A stretch of 64,000 bases of DNA, taken from the IMG/VR virus record IMGVR_UViG_3300029945_000001, positions 1 to 64,000 of that record; one strand, given 5' to 3'. Positions within the stretch are counted from its first letter, which is position 1; each line of letters opens with the position of its first letter. This document shows positions 7,527 to 16,661 of this stretch, piece by piece. A program made the translations under genes and the position numbers. The notes beneath the pieces are model-generated. The model had not been told where the DNA came from, made no database searches, and saw nothing but the letters and a program-made list of their open reading frames with translations. This DNA comes from a virus.

Positions 7527-9194
7527 TTAGAAAGGTCTTGAGACAGCTAATGCAAAATAATCAATACCATTTGTCTGTGCACCAATTAATAGTTGTTTCT
7601 GACTATTAATAACGGAAGCAATACTATTTAAATAATTTAAGTTTTCTATATTTGCTGTATCTGACATCATTATGTTTCCAGAAGTCATATCGCCATCATA
7701 ATCAGCATCAAGACCGGGTGCTCTTAATGCCGCAATAGTACAAGAATTATTAATAGGATTATCTAGGACAGGATATTGATTATATATCTTTCTTAAATTA
7801 CCAGAAATAGCTGATCTCAGTTTTATGATACGACCAGGTGTCGTTGAAACCAAATGTATTTTACTGGGATAACAGGATTCATTCTGAATAACAGGATATC
7901 TAGTATTAAACATTGTCTTTTCGATACCGTTATGAATAGCACTGAATGTTGACAAATAGAAAAGTTCTAACCAGGTTAAAGGTCTAATATATTCTTTTTT
8001 GATCTGTCTATTAAAAACATTTTTAAAGTCATTCATACCACGGAATAATGTAATTTCATCTCCTGTATCATATACCATAAACAGATAATATTCTTTATTA
8101 TTTTTATCTCTAATACTAACAGGACGTTTAGCAAAGTGAGGATTTTTAAATTTAGAAATAAGATCGCCAATAGCTTCATTTGTATTAAACTTAGCAAGTT
8201 CCTGATCAGTTACTTCCGTATATTCTAGATTTAATGTCGATTTATTTGTTAATAGAATTTTATTATTACCTCTTTGTCCAAATATAAAATCAAAGAATGC
8301 TACTCTAACCCAATGAACAACAGCCGGTTGTAAACCTTTAGCTGCTTGTAATACACCAATCTTCGTTTCATCTGGTTTTATAACTTGTAAATCATTTGGT
8401 GTCATACATTGATATGAAGCACCCGTAATAACATTACGAGTTCCCCATGTAATCTTACGTTGTGCCCAAACACCATTAATAAATCCTTTTTTACCATCAA
8501 CGATATTGTAAATATATTCATAAATTTCAACCATCTTCTTTTGTAAATTTAATCTTACTGTATCGAACACAGCAGATTGCGCATTTTCCAATGAAGATAA
8601 TGCTAATCCTAAGGATAAAGCGGATGAATAAATCTTATTAATATCATCTTGAGAAATACGCTGTTGATCTTCTTCGATATCTCGTAAACCGGCAGGAAGT
8701 ACTAATAAATATTTTGTAAATAAATTACCTTCTTTCTTATATTTTTCAATATCTTTAATGCGATCTTCTCTAGCTCTAGATTCAGTTAATTTAAATTCTA
8801 TTTTAGGAAGATACTTCATAAAGAAAGAGTAACCAGTACCGGCATCTATTGTTGTTTCAGGAGTTGGACACTTTTTAAAATCATTGATAGTATTATCAAA
8901 GATTGCATATTCTGTACCATTAATAATATTCTCATAAAGAGATCCTAATTTTATAATATTTTTATAAATGAGAGGTTGTAAAATATAAGTATGCATATCT
9001 ATATACCCAAAACTAACTAATCTTTTTGTATCACCGATCATTCCAAAAATCTGTTCTGAGAAAAAACCTTCTGAGTGAAATGATGTACTCGACGGTTCAT
9101 AAATGGCATGCGACGTTATTGGTAAACAACCATTTTCTTTAATATATTGCTCTGGATTAATAAGCCAAATATTTAATGCATTTTCGACTATCAT
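7527..9194 (-). CDS. RNA polymerase beta' subunit, N-terminal half
   Basis: Contains the catalytic magnesium motif as DADYDGD near residue 510 (NADFDGD in bacteria), preceded by RAPGLD. An upstream KITWGTRNVITGASY matches the beta' GKRVDYSGRSVI region. The protein ends shortly after (GIDYFALAVSRPF), so beta' is split after the active site and the rest is at 41128-42576. I prefer the ATG at 9194 because AAAGGAAAA precedes it; the upstream ATG at 9227 has no ribosome site. 555 aa. The three Asp that hold the catalytic Mg2+ are all present, so activity is plausible. By position next to the tail protein it resembles phiKZ gp180 (virion RNAP). Confidence 0.88.
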   Translation of the reverse strand: MIVENALNIWLINPEQYIKENGCLPITSHAIYEPSSTSFHSEGFFSEQIFGMIGDTKRLVSFGYIDMHTYILQPLIYKNIIKLGSLYENIINGTEYAIFDNTINDFKKCPTPETTIDAGTGYSFFMKYLPKIEFKLTESRAREDRIKDIEKYKKEGNLFTKYLLVLPAGLRDIEEDQQRISQDDINKIYSSALSLGLALSSLENAQSAVFDTVRLNLQKKMVEIYEYIYNIVDGKKGFINGVWAQRKITWGTRNVITGASYQCMTPNDLQVIKPDETKIGVLQAAKGLQPAVVHWVRVAFFDFIFGQRGNNKILLTNKSTLNLEYTEVTDQELAKFNTNEAIGDLISKFKNPHFAKRPVSIRDKNNKEYYLFMVYDTGDEITLFRGMNDFKNVFNRQIKKEYIRPLTWLELFYLSTFSAIHNGIEKTMFNTRYPVIQNESCYPSKIHLVSTTPGRIIKLRSAISGNLRKIYNQYPVLDNPINNSCTIAALRAPGLDADYDGDMTSGNIMMSDTANIENLNYLNSIASVINSQKQLLIGAQTNGIDYFALAVSRPF

Positions 9195-9309
9195 ATTTTT
9201 CCTTTCATTATATATATTAGGATTCATAATATCGTGTAATAAGTTAAATATTATTTATATTAAAAAATCATCTTATGATTAATTCATACTGGGTAGAAGG
9301 ACCTATCCG

Positions 9310-10185
9310 ATGGACCAGACAGTTAGGTATTCCGATGAATTGCGAGATAAGATTTTTAATAAATCATTTACTGATGAAGATATTGAAAAAATAAAAGCTA
9401 TTAAACAAGATAAAGATGCATTAGATAAATTTTCAGAGAAGATGATTACTGGCGGATTGATTACTCCAGATAATATCTATATCGATTTACAATATTTTAA
9501 AGATTTAAAATTAGGATCATTGATGTCTCTTTTGTATAAAGAGTCAAAGATAAACGACGTTTCTGAAAAGTTTAATAAAATTAAATTAAACATGCAAAAA
9601 TATACTGAAAGAAAAACGGACGATCTTTCTAAGTATTTTGATATTGGATATACTAATGATGATATTGATAATCACCTAAACGATCCTCAGTATTCTGATG
9701 AAATATTTATGTTATCTCCAGCTACAGCATTTATTCATGTATTATCATGTCAGACTCAAGTTAATGTTAATCATTCTGCTGTTATAGGAAAAAGAGATGT
9801 TATTACATTTACTGTTAATACTTATCCACTTAACTTGGGCAATACACCAAAACGTCTTCTTGGAGATTTTATCAATAGTGTCTATTATTGTAATTGTAAT
9901 GTAATTTATAAATCCCCTTCTGATATAGCTAAGACAATAAAAGATTATGATGAATTATACTTATTCAATCTTGATAAACTAAGTCAGATTGATTTATTTC
10001 AAAAACAATTTTCAGAATTAACTTTCTTAGGAAAACGTATTTTTGCTCCTGCATTATTTAAAGATGAACATTCTTATAAAATTGAAGAAAGTCAAGTAAA
10101 TGGATGGTTGAATTTAGGATGTGATTTTACATATGTTAGATCTGAACAGTTTTCTCCTGGTGTAGAAAAGGACAATAAGAAATGA
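9310..10185 (+). CDS. Hypothetical protein upstream of the giant tail protein (291 aa)
   Basis: ATG preceded by AAGGACC. N-terminal half helical and charged (FTDEDIEKIKAIKQDK...). C-terminal half mixed, with VITFTVNTYPLNLGN and SVYYCNCNVIYKSP. No recognised domain. It overlaps the giant protein gene by 4 bases (ATGA), so the two are translationally coupled and probably co-assembled. Divergent from the beta' gene, with only about 115 bases between starts. Confidence 0.65.
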   Translation: MDQTVRYSDELRDKIFNKSFTDEDIEKIKAIKQDKDALDKFSEKMITGGLITPDNIYIDLQYFKDLKLGSLMSLLYKESKINDVSEKFNKIKLNMQKYTERKTDDLSKYFDIGYTNDDIDNHLNDPQYSDEIFMLSPATAFIHVLSCQTQVNVNHSAVIGKRDVITFTVNTYPLNLGNTPKRLLGDFINSVYYCNCNVIYKSPSDIAKTIKDYDELYLFNLDKLSQIDLFQKQFSELTFLGKRIFAPALFKDEHSYKIEESQVNGWLNLGCDFTYVRSEQFSPGVEKDNKK

Positions 10186-13100
10186 CAGACAGTATTTTTA
10201 ATGGATTAGGATTATCAGATTTAAAATCTATAGACAATTCATCTCCTCCTAGTATTCAGAAAGAACAAATTAAAGATATAAATACTCCAGTCAAATCTCC
10301 TACAACAAATATCATTGATGGATTAGATTTAGAAAGCGATAAATTAGATAACGTTATGAGTAAGATCAATAATACTTTTAAAACAAAGAATAGAGTGAAA
10401 GAATTAAGTATAGATTTGCATTCTATAGATTCTAATGCTTCTTTACAAAATACATCAGATTTACATTCATATATTCTAGATCGTAAAAAGATCGCTACTA
10501 ATTTAAATACAGCATTTAAAGGTTCTGTTAGTAAAGCTGTTTCTGGAGATAATGAAAAAACTAAAAATACTGGAGCTACTGTTAAAGGTGAGTTTGATCT
10601 TGCTATTAATACAATCATAAATGAAAAGATTTTACTAAATGGATTTACAACATTAAACAGAATTAATATAAATCAATTACAAGTCTTGAAGAACATAAAT
10701 AAATTTAATACATCTATCTTTACAAACTATCTCTCACAGAGCTTATCATTACAATACAAACAGACCGCATTGACCAAAGATTTATTAAATGTTACAAGAG
10801 CAGTTGGGGCTATCATTGAAGGTAAGTTAGATGCCATCAAAATAAATACTTCATTGTCTATACCTAAAAAAGAATCGATGATTGATCATATCAAAGGAAG
10901 TATCAAGAAATCTTTTTATGATAAAATAGGAAGGACTGTTATAGATACTGGATATGACCTTGGAAAAAAGCATCTATTTGATCCTACACTAACAGCAGTT
11001 AAAGATATTAGTTCTGGTAGAAAATCTGTAAAACAAGTTAAAGATGAATTATCTGCACATATGAAAAAACAATATGATCATTATTCTAAAAAAACTATAG
11101 ATCTTAAAAGACACAGCTTTGATGTAGCTAGAAGAAATGGTGGAAAAAGAACAGAGAACGTCCTTGATTTCTTAGATGATTCTGGTTCATATGTTAAAAA
11201 TAAATCGATGGCAGCATACTCATTCACTTTAGATAAATTACATGAATTTAATGAAAGTGATTTTAAGAAAGATATCATAAATAAATATGATACGACATCT
11301 AGACGTATTGGTGTAAATGCTAGAAATTATAAACGCAAATTTGACCATCTTCATCTTAAAGATCATATTGAAGAATTCATGTCAGATATGACTCCAGATA
11401 TGATTAAGAGATTGGCGAATGATAAGAAATTAAGAGATAGATATTTTAGAGCTAAAAAGAAACATATTCAAGATTTTATTAATAAGAATAAAACTGATTT
11501 AGGTGCTCATTATAGAGAAGTTGAAAAATCTTTAAAAGACAAAGTTACATGTTTTGAACAGTATGTAGATTCAAATGAATTTGTACATAAAAATCAAGTT
11601 AGATATAAAGCTTTAAAGCGCAAGATAAAAAGAACTGATTTCAAGAAAGAAATTACAAATAGTAAAAAATCAATTGGAAATAGATTAACAAATATTAAAA
11701 ATAGTATTTTTGATGATAATGATATTCATGATGATATTACTGAAGATTATGTTAATTCTTCACATTCTAATAAATCTCATATCGCCAATGACGATATTGA
11801 AATTCTTAAGTTATATATTAATGAAATTAATAACTACAATAGAACAGGATCTGGTAAGATTCCGAGTGATGTTAAGAAACTAGCTAATGAATTAGGACTC
11901 ATAAAGAAACAGTCTGTTAAGAATAAGGTTAGAAATCTTTCAAGTAGATATATTCCAAAAGCAGCTTCTAAATCAGAGTTTACAAGAATTACTAAAAATG
12001 TTAGATCTACAACTACGAATAGTTATAACACAGCAAAAGATAAAGTACGAGATACATACAACTCTATTACTGAAGATGGTGTTTTAAATAAGATTAGTAA
12101 ATTAAAATCTGGAATAGGAAATAAGATTCCATTATCTGAAGAAACACGAGATAAGATTTTAAGTTATCTTCCTGAAATTAATGCGCTTGCTGCTGGTAAG
12201 AAAATAGCCGGTGTTCCATTAGATGTTTTAGAGATTTGTGGAGAAGCTGGTATTCTCCCAAGCAAAATTGTTTCGGTCGCTAGATTGGCTGATAAAGCAG
12301 TTGATAAAGGATACTTGCATCATAGTGCTAAAGGTGTCACAAAGAGAGTTCTCAAAGGACAACTTGCTTATGGTACTGGTGGTTTGGGTGGTAGTTCTGA
12401 AGGAAATGGAATATATGGTGGTGGAGTCAATATAGATTTAAATCCGCTTAAAGAATCTATTGATAGTTTTCACCAATCATTTAGAACATTCAGTGCCGCA
12501 TCGTTAAAAGTTTTTAAATCTATGCAGACTGGTAGTGGTGCCACAGGGAATGGTTCTGGTAGCATAAATACTGTTCAAGAAAAAACTCGTATGCAAAAAA
12601 TTATGGGTAAACTTAAATTCTGGAAAAAAGATAATACACCCAATAATAAACCTGAAGAGATTGGAGATATTCATAAATTATTTAAAGCTGCTACTACGGT
12701 TGTTGGCGGGTCTGCTTCTGTCTATGGAAAATATTTAAAGTTTATGGGACATATTCCTGCCTTTGGTACAAAGGTATTGTTTGGAAAACATGAAAATGAT
12801 CCATTTGTTGATGTTTATAGGAAAGATCAGAGAGATGCAGGACATCCTCTTGTTACCAAAAAACAATTAGAAAAAGGATGCTATTTTAAAGATGGTAATC
12901 CTGTTAGAAATGTCTCTTATATTAAAGAACCTATTTTTGATAAGAAAGGTAATATGCTTGTTAGTGAAGAAGATATTAAAGCTGGATTAGTGGATATTAG
13001 AGGAAAGAATATAGCGAATCGTAAATTTACAATATCTCGATTTGGTAAAATGGCGGATATTACTGGTATGCTAGGAAGTAAAGCATTAGGTATTACTGGA

Positions 13101-16100
13101 TCTTTAGCTAAAGTTTATGGTCATACTTTACTTGGTTTAGGAAAGGCTGGTTTTGGTGCTGCTAAATTCTTAGGTGGAAAAGCTGTTGATTTATTAAACG
13201 GAGATGCTGTCAAGACATTAACAAAAGGCGGTGTTGGTTTAGCTGGTGTTCTTGGTAAGATGTATGGTGGTATGTTTGGTATGGGTTTAAAAGGATTGGG
13301 TGGTGCCGGTAAATTTGGAACTGGGTTATTGGGAAATATGTTAGGATTTAATAAAGGTGGTGGAAATAAGAAGGATCTTGAAGAAATAGTTGGTAGAAGA
13401 CTAGATACTATTATTGGTATTCTACATGGTAGTCATATACCAGTTCCTCCAAATTCTGGAAGAAATAGATTTAATAGAGTTGTTGGTGGAATGCATAATG
13501 TTGCTAATTTAAATAAAACAGTTAGAAATAAACTCAATGCAGTTATGAGAACAACTAGTCAATTAAGACCTAGAGCAGAATCACATATAGAACAGAATGC
13601 TGATAGACATCCAGCTCTTATGAATATTGTTAGTGCTAATAGTCTTAATCACTATGCTAATATGCAACATACTCCCGCTAATAATGTTGATCATGATAAT
13701 AATGATGAGCATCACGATAGTACAGCAGAGACACTTATCGAATTGGCTATTGGAAATTATTTAAAAGATAAAGCTATAAAAGGTGGTAAATATGTATTTG
13801 GTAAAACTGCTACTGGTGCAAAGTTTATTGGAAAAGGAGTTGGTAAAGGCGTAAGCCTTGCTGCAAAAGGAGTTGGTGCTTCTGCTAAAGTTGCCGGTAA
13901 AGGAGCTATGATTGTTGGTAAAGGTGCTGCAAAAGGAACATCTGCTGTGGTAAAAGGTGTTATTAATGTATTAGGAAAAACTAAGTATGGTAGGATGGTA
14001 TCAGCTGCTGCATTAACGGCAGGTGCTGGCTATGCTGCTTATAAAGGTATGAATAGAGCTGATACGAGAGCCAAAGAAGATCAGCGTAGTCTTTATGGAT
14101 CTGCTGGCGGTGCAGCACGAAATGCTGTTGCTACAGATGCTGCGGTTTATGGTGCTGCTGCTGTTGGTAGTAAACTTATTTCTAAAGCTGCTGGCAAACT
14201 CGGTATTGACATTGGTGCAAAATTAGCTGCTAGAGCTGGTGCTAAGCTTATTCCTGGTGTTGGTCTTGTACTAGGGACGGCTTCTGCTGTCATGCGGGCA
14301 CGGCGAGGCGATTATCTTGGTTCTGTATTAGAATTTGCAAGCGGTCTTGTTTCAACTGTTCCTTTCGTTGGTACTGCTATATCGGTTGGTATTGATGGTT
14401 ATTTAGCATATAGAGATTATAATAATTCTTATAAAGTTGCTGATCATTCACAGAAGTTTATTACAAAAGATCGTGTTACTGCATATGGCTTTGATGTGAG
14501 ATATAAAGAGGATGTTTTACAACTAGAACACGATGTTCATGTTGCTATGTCTGAAAAAGGAGCTAAAGTAACTAAAAGTAGATTAAGTTCTTTTGCTAAA
14601 CTGTTTGGACTACCTGATCTATCGAAAGATCCTATTGCATATAAATATTTCTTACTGTGGTATAATAATAGATTTGTTAATATCTTTTCAAGATACTGTG
14701 CTATTCTAAAATCATTTGGTTTACAGTATTCAGTACAAGACGAAGTAGATAAAAACACTATGAATAAAGTTATACCTGAGTTTCAAAAACAAACTGCTAA
14801 TATTGTTAATCAACATAAATCACTTGTATTATCTAAATCTGCGTTTGATAAATATAAAGCCGACTATGAAAAAAGTGAAAAAGATAAACAACAAAAAGAT
14901 AAAGATAAATTACATCCTAAAACTGTACCAAATACTACAACAGATAATAAAGATAATAGTAATTTAAAAGTATTAACGGCTCTAGAAGTTAGTAAACTTA
15001 AAACAACACAAGTAAATAAGATATCACCAGAACATTTTCCTGATAAAAATAGTAATAGTAATAGTAATAGTAATAAGTCTACTAAAAAAGTCGTAGCTAG
15101 TCATGTCATGACACCAGCCGAAGTTATTGCAAATAGATCAAATAAACTTCATGAAGATTCTCCAAGAGGATTCGATAGAGCAACTAAAACTGTTAAAGAA
15201 AATAATCCTAGAGATATTGCTAAGTTTAATAAGAAAGTTGTTGAAACTTCTGTTGATCAATCTAGTACGGTTTCTAAATATGTAAAAGCTAAAGATGATG
15301 AATATGGTCCTCATATGCCTTCTGGTCCTGCAAATGACAATTCAAAAACTGTTGTTGGTAATGATAATACTGCATTAATAAGTAAAGCCAAAACAGCAGT
15401 TGCTGCTCCTTCTACTCCGTCAAGTCCGGACAGTCTTGGTTCATTAAGTGCTAAATTTGAATCTTCTGCAAAAGGGTCTTCTGCTGTTGGTTATGATAAA
15501 GTTGGTGGAACGTCATATGGTAAGTATCAGATAGCGTCTGCGGTTGGTACATTTAGTGCGTTTATTAAGTTCTTAAAATCTCAACCTGGTAATGGTCCTA
15601 TTGTTGCACAGCGATTAGAATCTGCTGGTCGTGCTAATACTGGATCTAAATCCGGTACTGTTCCTGACGAATGGAAAAAAATTGTTAGTGAAGGATTAAT
15701 GAGTGATTATGAGCATGCATTCATTAAGAAAACTATATATGATAAAGCTCTTGATAAAATAAAAGGAAAAGCTAGAGAATACGTCGATAAATTTAAAGCA
15801 GTACAACAAGTATTGTGGTCAACTGCTGTTGGTAGTGGTGCCGGTGGCGCAGCAAATATATTTAATTCTGTTGGTGAAAAAGCACAAAATGTTTCAGAAT
15901 TTATTAAAGCTGTTTATGAAAAACGTAGTACTAAATATGGTAGTTCTACTGCTGGTGTACAAGCAAGTATGGTAAATAGATTTAAGGATGAATCTAAACT
16001 AGCACTTGGTATGATTGGTGGAGAGGGTGATAGTACTATGCAAGTTGCTAGTGCATCGACTCCTTCTGCTCCTACGACAGATACAAAACAGGCACCCGCT

Positions 16101-16658
16101 AGTTCTGGTGGTACACAACCGGTACAGACGGCATCTGCTTCTAGCGATTCTTCTGGTATCGCAGGGTCTGGTCCTAGCGTTGGCGAAACACAAGCTAGTC
16201 AGTCTATTGCAAAACAATCAATGCCGAGTTCAAGTGGTGGTAATTCATTAGCTATGAATGCTTTTAATGGTATGGATAATACGGTATCAACATCAAATAC
16301 TGTTGCACAGAGAAGAGGTGCAGTTGCTTCAACTGCTGCTAGAAACAGTACGATGTCTGCTAATTCTACTGCCAGAGATATTACAACAACTGCTAATACT
16401 GTTGCTGATACTGCAAAAAGTATTGCTTCATTGACAAACGTTATGAAAACTGCATTTGGCGTTAAACAAGATGGTACAAGCATAATGCATGATATGCATA
16501 AAACATTAGCTACTAATACTAAACAACCTCCGATGGTCAATATGCCCATTTCTACACATCAGGATAATCGTACTCAGGTTAGTCATAATGAAGAAAGTGG
16601 TAATAAAGATGCTTATGATGGTTTTGGTATAAACATTCAAAAACAGATGGTGGGGTAA
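10182..16658 (+). CDS. Giant virion/tail protein with C-terminal peptidoglycan-hydrolase-like domain (phiKZ gp181-like)
   Basis: 2158 residues. The first ~700 are Lys-rich and helical. Residues ~960-1415 are Gly/Ala/Lys-rich with repeated GKG, AAKG and GAG units, suggesting amphipathic or membrane-active helices. Residues ~1520-1700 are polar and disordered, with an SNSNSNSNS run. Residues ~1750-1950 resemble a lysozyme/transglycosylase fold: KFESSAKGSSAVGYDKVGG, then SYGKYQIAS, a pattern common in phage tail hydrolases with a catalytic Glu early in the domain. The C-terminus is Ser/Thr/Ala-rich. Length, domain and position behind RNAP beta and beta' halves match phiKZ gp181, a 2237-aa structural peptidoglycan hydrolase. 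A tape-measure role is the main alternative. Confidence 0.75.
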   Translation: MTDSIFNGLGLSDLKSIDNSSPPSIQKEQIKDINTPVKSPTTNIIDGLDLESDKLDNVMSKINNTFKTKNRVKELSIDLHSIDSNASLQNTSDLHSYILDRKKIATNLNTAFKGSVSKAVSGDNEKTKNTGATVKGEFDLAINTIINEKILLNGFTTLNRININQLQVLKNINKFNTSIFTNYLSQSLSLQYKQTALTKDLLNVTRAVGAIIEGKLDAIKINTSLSIPKKESMIDHIKGSIKKSFYDKIGRTVIDTGYDLGKKHLFDPTLTAVKDISSGRKSVKQVKDELSAHMKKQYDHYSKKTIDLKRHSFDVARRNGGKRTENVLDFLDDSGSYVKNKSMAAYSFTLDKLHEFNESDFKKDIINKYDTTSRRIGVNARNYKRKFDHLHLKDHIEEFMSDMTPDMIKRLANDKKLRDRYFRAKKKHIQDFINKNKTDLGAHYREVEKSLKDKVTCFEQYVDSNEFVHKNQVRYKALKRKIKRTDFKKEITNSKKSIGNRLTNIKNSIFDDNDIHDDITEDYVNSSHSNKSHIANDDIEILKLYINEINNYNRTGSGKIPSDVKKLANELGLIKKQSVKNKVRNLSSRYIPKAASKSEFTRITKNVRSTTTNSYNTAKDKVRDTYNSITEDGVLNKISKLKSGIGNKIPLSEETRDKILSYLPEINALAAGKKIAGVPLDVLEICGEAGILPSKIVSVARLADKAVDKGYLHHSAKGVTKRVLKGQLAYGTGGLGGSSEGNGIYGGGVNIDLNPLKESIDSFHQSFRTFSAASLKVFKSMQTGSGATGNGSGSINTVQEKTRMQKIMGKLKFWKKDNTPNNKPEEIGDIHKLFKAATTVVGGSASVYGKYLKFMGHIPAFGTKVLFGKHENDPFVDVYRKDQRDAGHPLVTKKQLEKGCYFKDGNPVRNVSYIKEPIFDKKGNMLVSEEDIKAGLVDIRGKNIANRKFTISRFGKMADITGMLGSKALGITGSLAKVYGHTLLGLGKAGFGAAKFLGGKAVDLLNGDAVKTLTKGGVGLAGVLGKMYGGMFGMGLKGLGGAGKFGTGLLGNMLGFNKGGGNKKDLEEIVGRRLDTIIGILHGSHIPVPPNSGRNRFNRVVGGMHNVANLNKTVRNKLNAVMRTTSQLRPRAESHIEQNADRHPALMNIVSANSLNHYANMQHTPANNVDHDNNDEHHDSTAETLIELAIGNYLKDKAIKGGKYVFGKTATGAKFIGKGVGKGVSLAAKGVGASAKVAGKGAMIVGKGAAKGTSAVVKGVINVLGKTKYGRMVSAAALTAGAGYAAYKGMNRADTRAKEDQRSLYGSAGGAARNAVATDAAVYGAAAVGSKLISKAAGKLGIDIGAKLAARAGAKLIPGVGLVLGTASAVMRARRGDYLGSVLEFASGLVSTVPFVGTAISVGIDGYLAYRDYNNSYKVADHSQKFITKDRVTAYGFDVRYKEDVLQLEHDVHVAMSEKGAKVTKSRLSSFAKLFGLPDLSKDPIAYKYFLLWYNNRFVNIFSRYCAILKSFGLQYSVQDEVDKNTMNKVIPEFQKQTANIVNQHKSLVLSKSAFDKYKADYEKSEKDKQQKDKDKLHPKTVPNTTTDNKDNSNLKVLTALEVSKLKTTQVNKISPEHFPDKNSNSNSNSNKSTKKVVASHVMTPAEVIANRSNKLHEDSPRGFDRATKTVKENNPRDIAKFNKKVVETSVDQSSTVSKYVKAKDDEYGPHMPSGPANDNSKTVVGNDNTALISKAKTAVAAPSTPSSPDSLGSLSAKFESSAKGSSAVGYDKVGGTSYGKYQIASAVGTFSAFIKFLKSQPGNGPIVAQRLESAGRANTGSKSGTVPDEWKKIVSEGLMSDYEHAFIKKTIYDKALDKIKGKAREYVDKFKAVQQVLWSTAVGSGAGGAANIFNSVGEKAQNVSEFIKAVYEKRSTKYGSSTAGVQASMVNRFKDESKLALGMIGGEGDSTMQVASASTPSAPTTDTKQAPASSGGTQPVQTASASSDSSGIAGSGPSVGETQASQSIAKQSMPSSSGGNSLAMNAFNGMDNTVSTSNTVAQRRGAVASTAARNSTMSANSTARDITTTANTVADTAKSIASLTNVMKTAFGVKQDGTSIMHDMHKTLATNTKQPPMVNMPISTHQDNRTQVSHNEESGNKDAYDGFGINIQKQMVG

Positions 16659-16661
16659 TTC

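Noticed and set aside
15045-15075. Short AGTAAT microsatellite in the giant gene
   Set aside because: Simple coding run for alternating Ser/Asn in a disordered linker, not a regulatory or recombination repeat.
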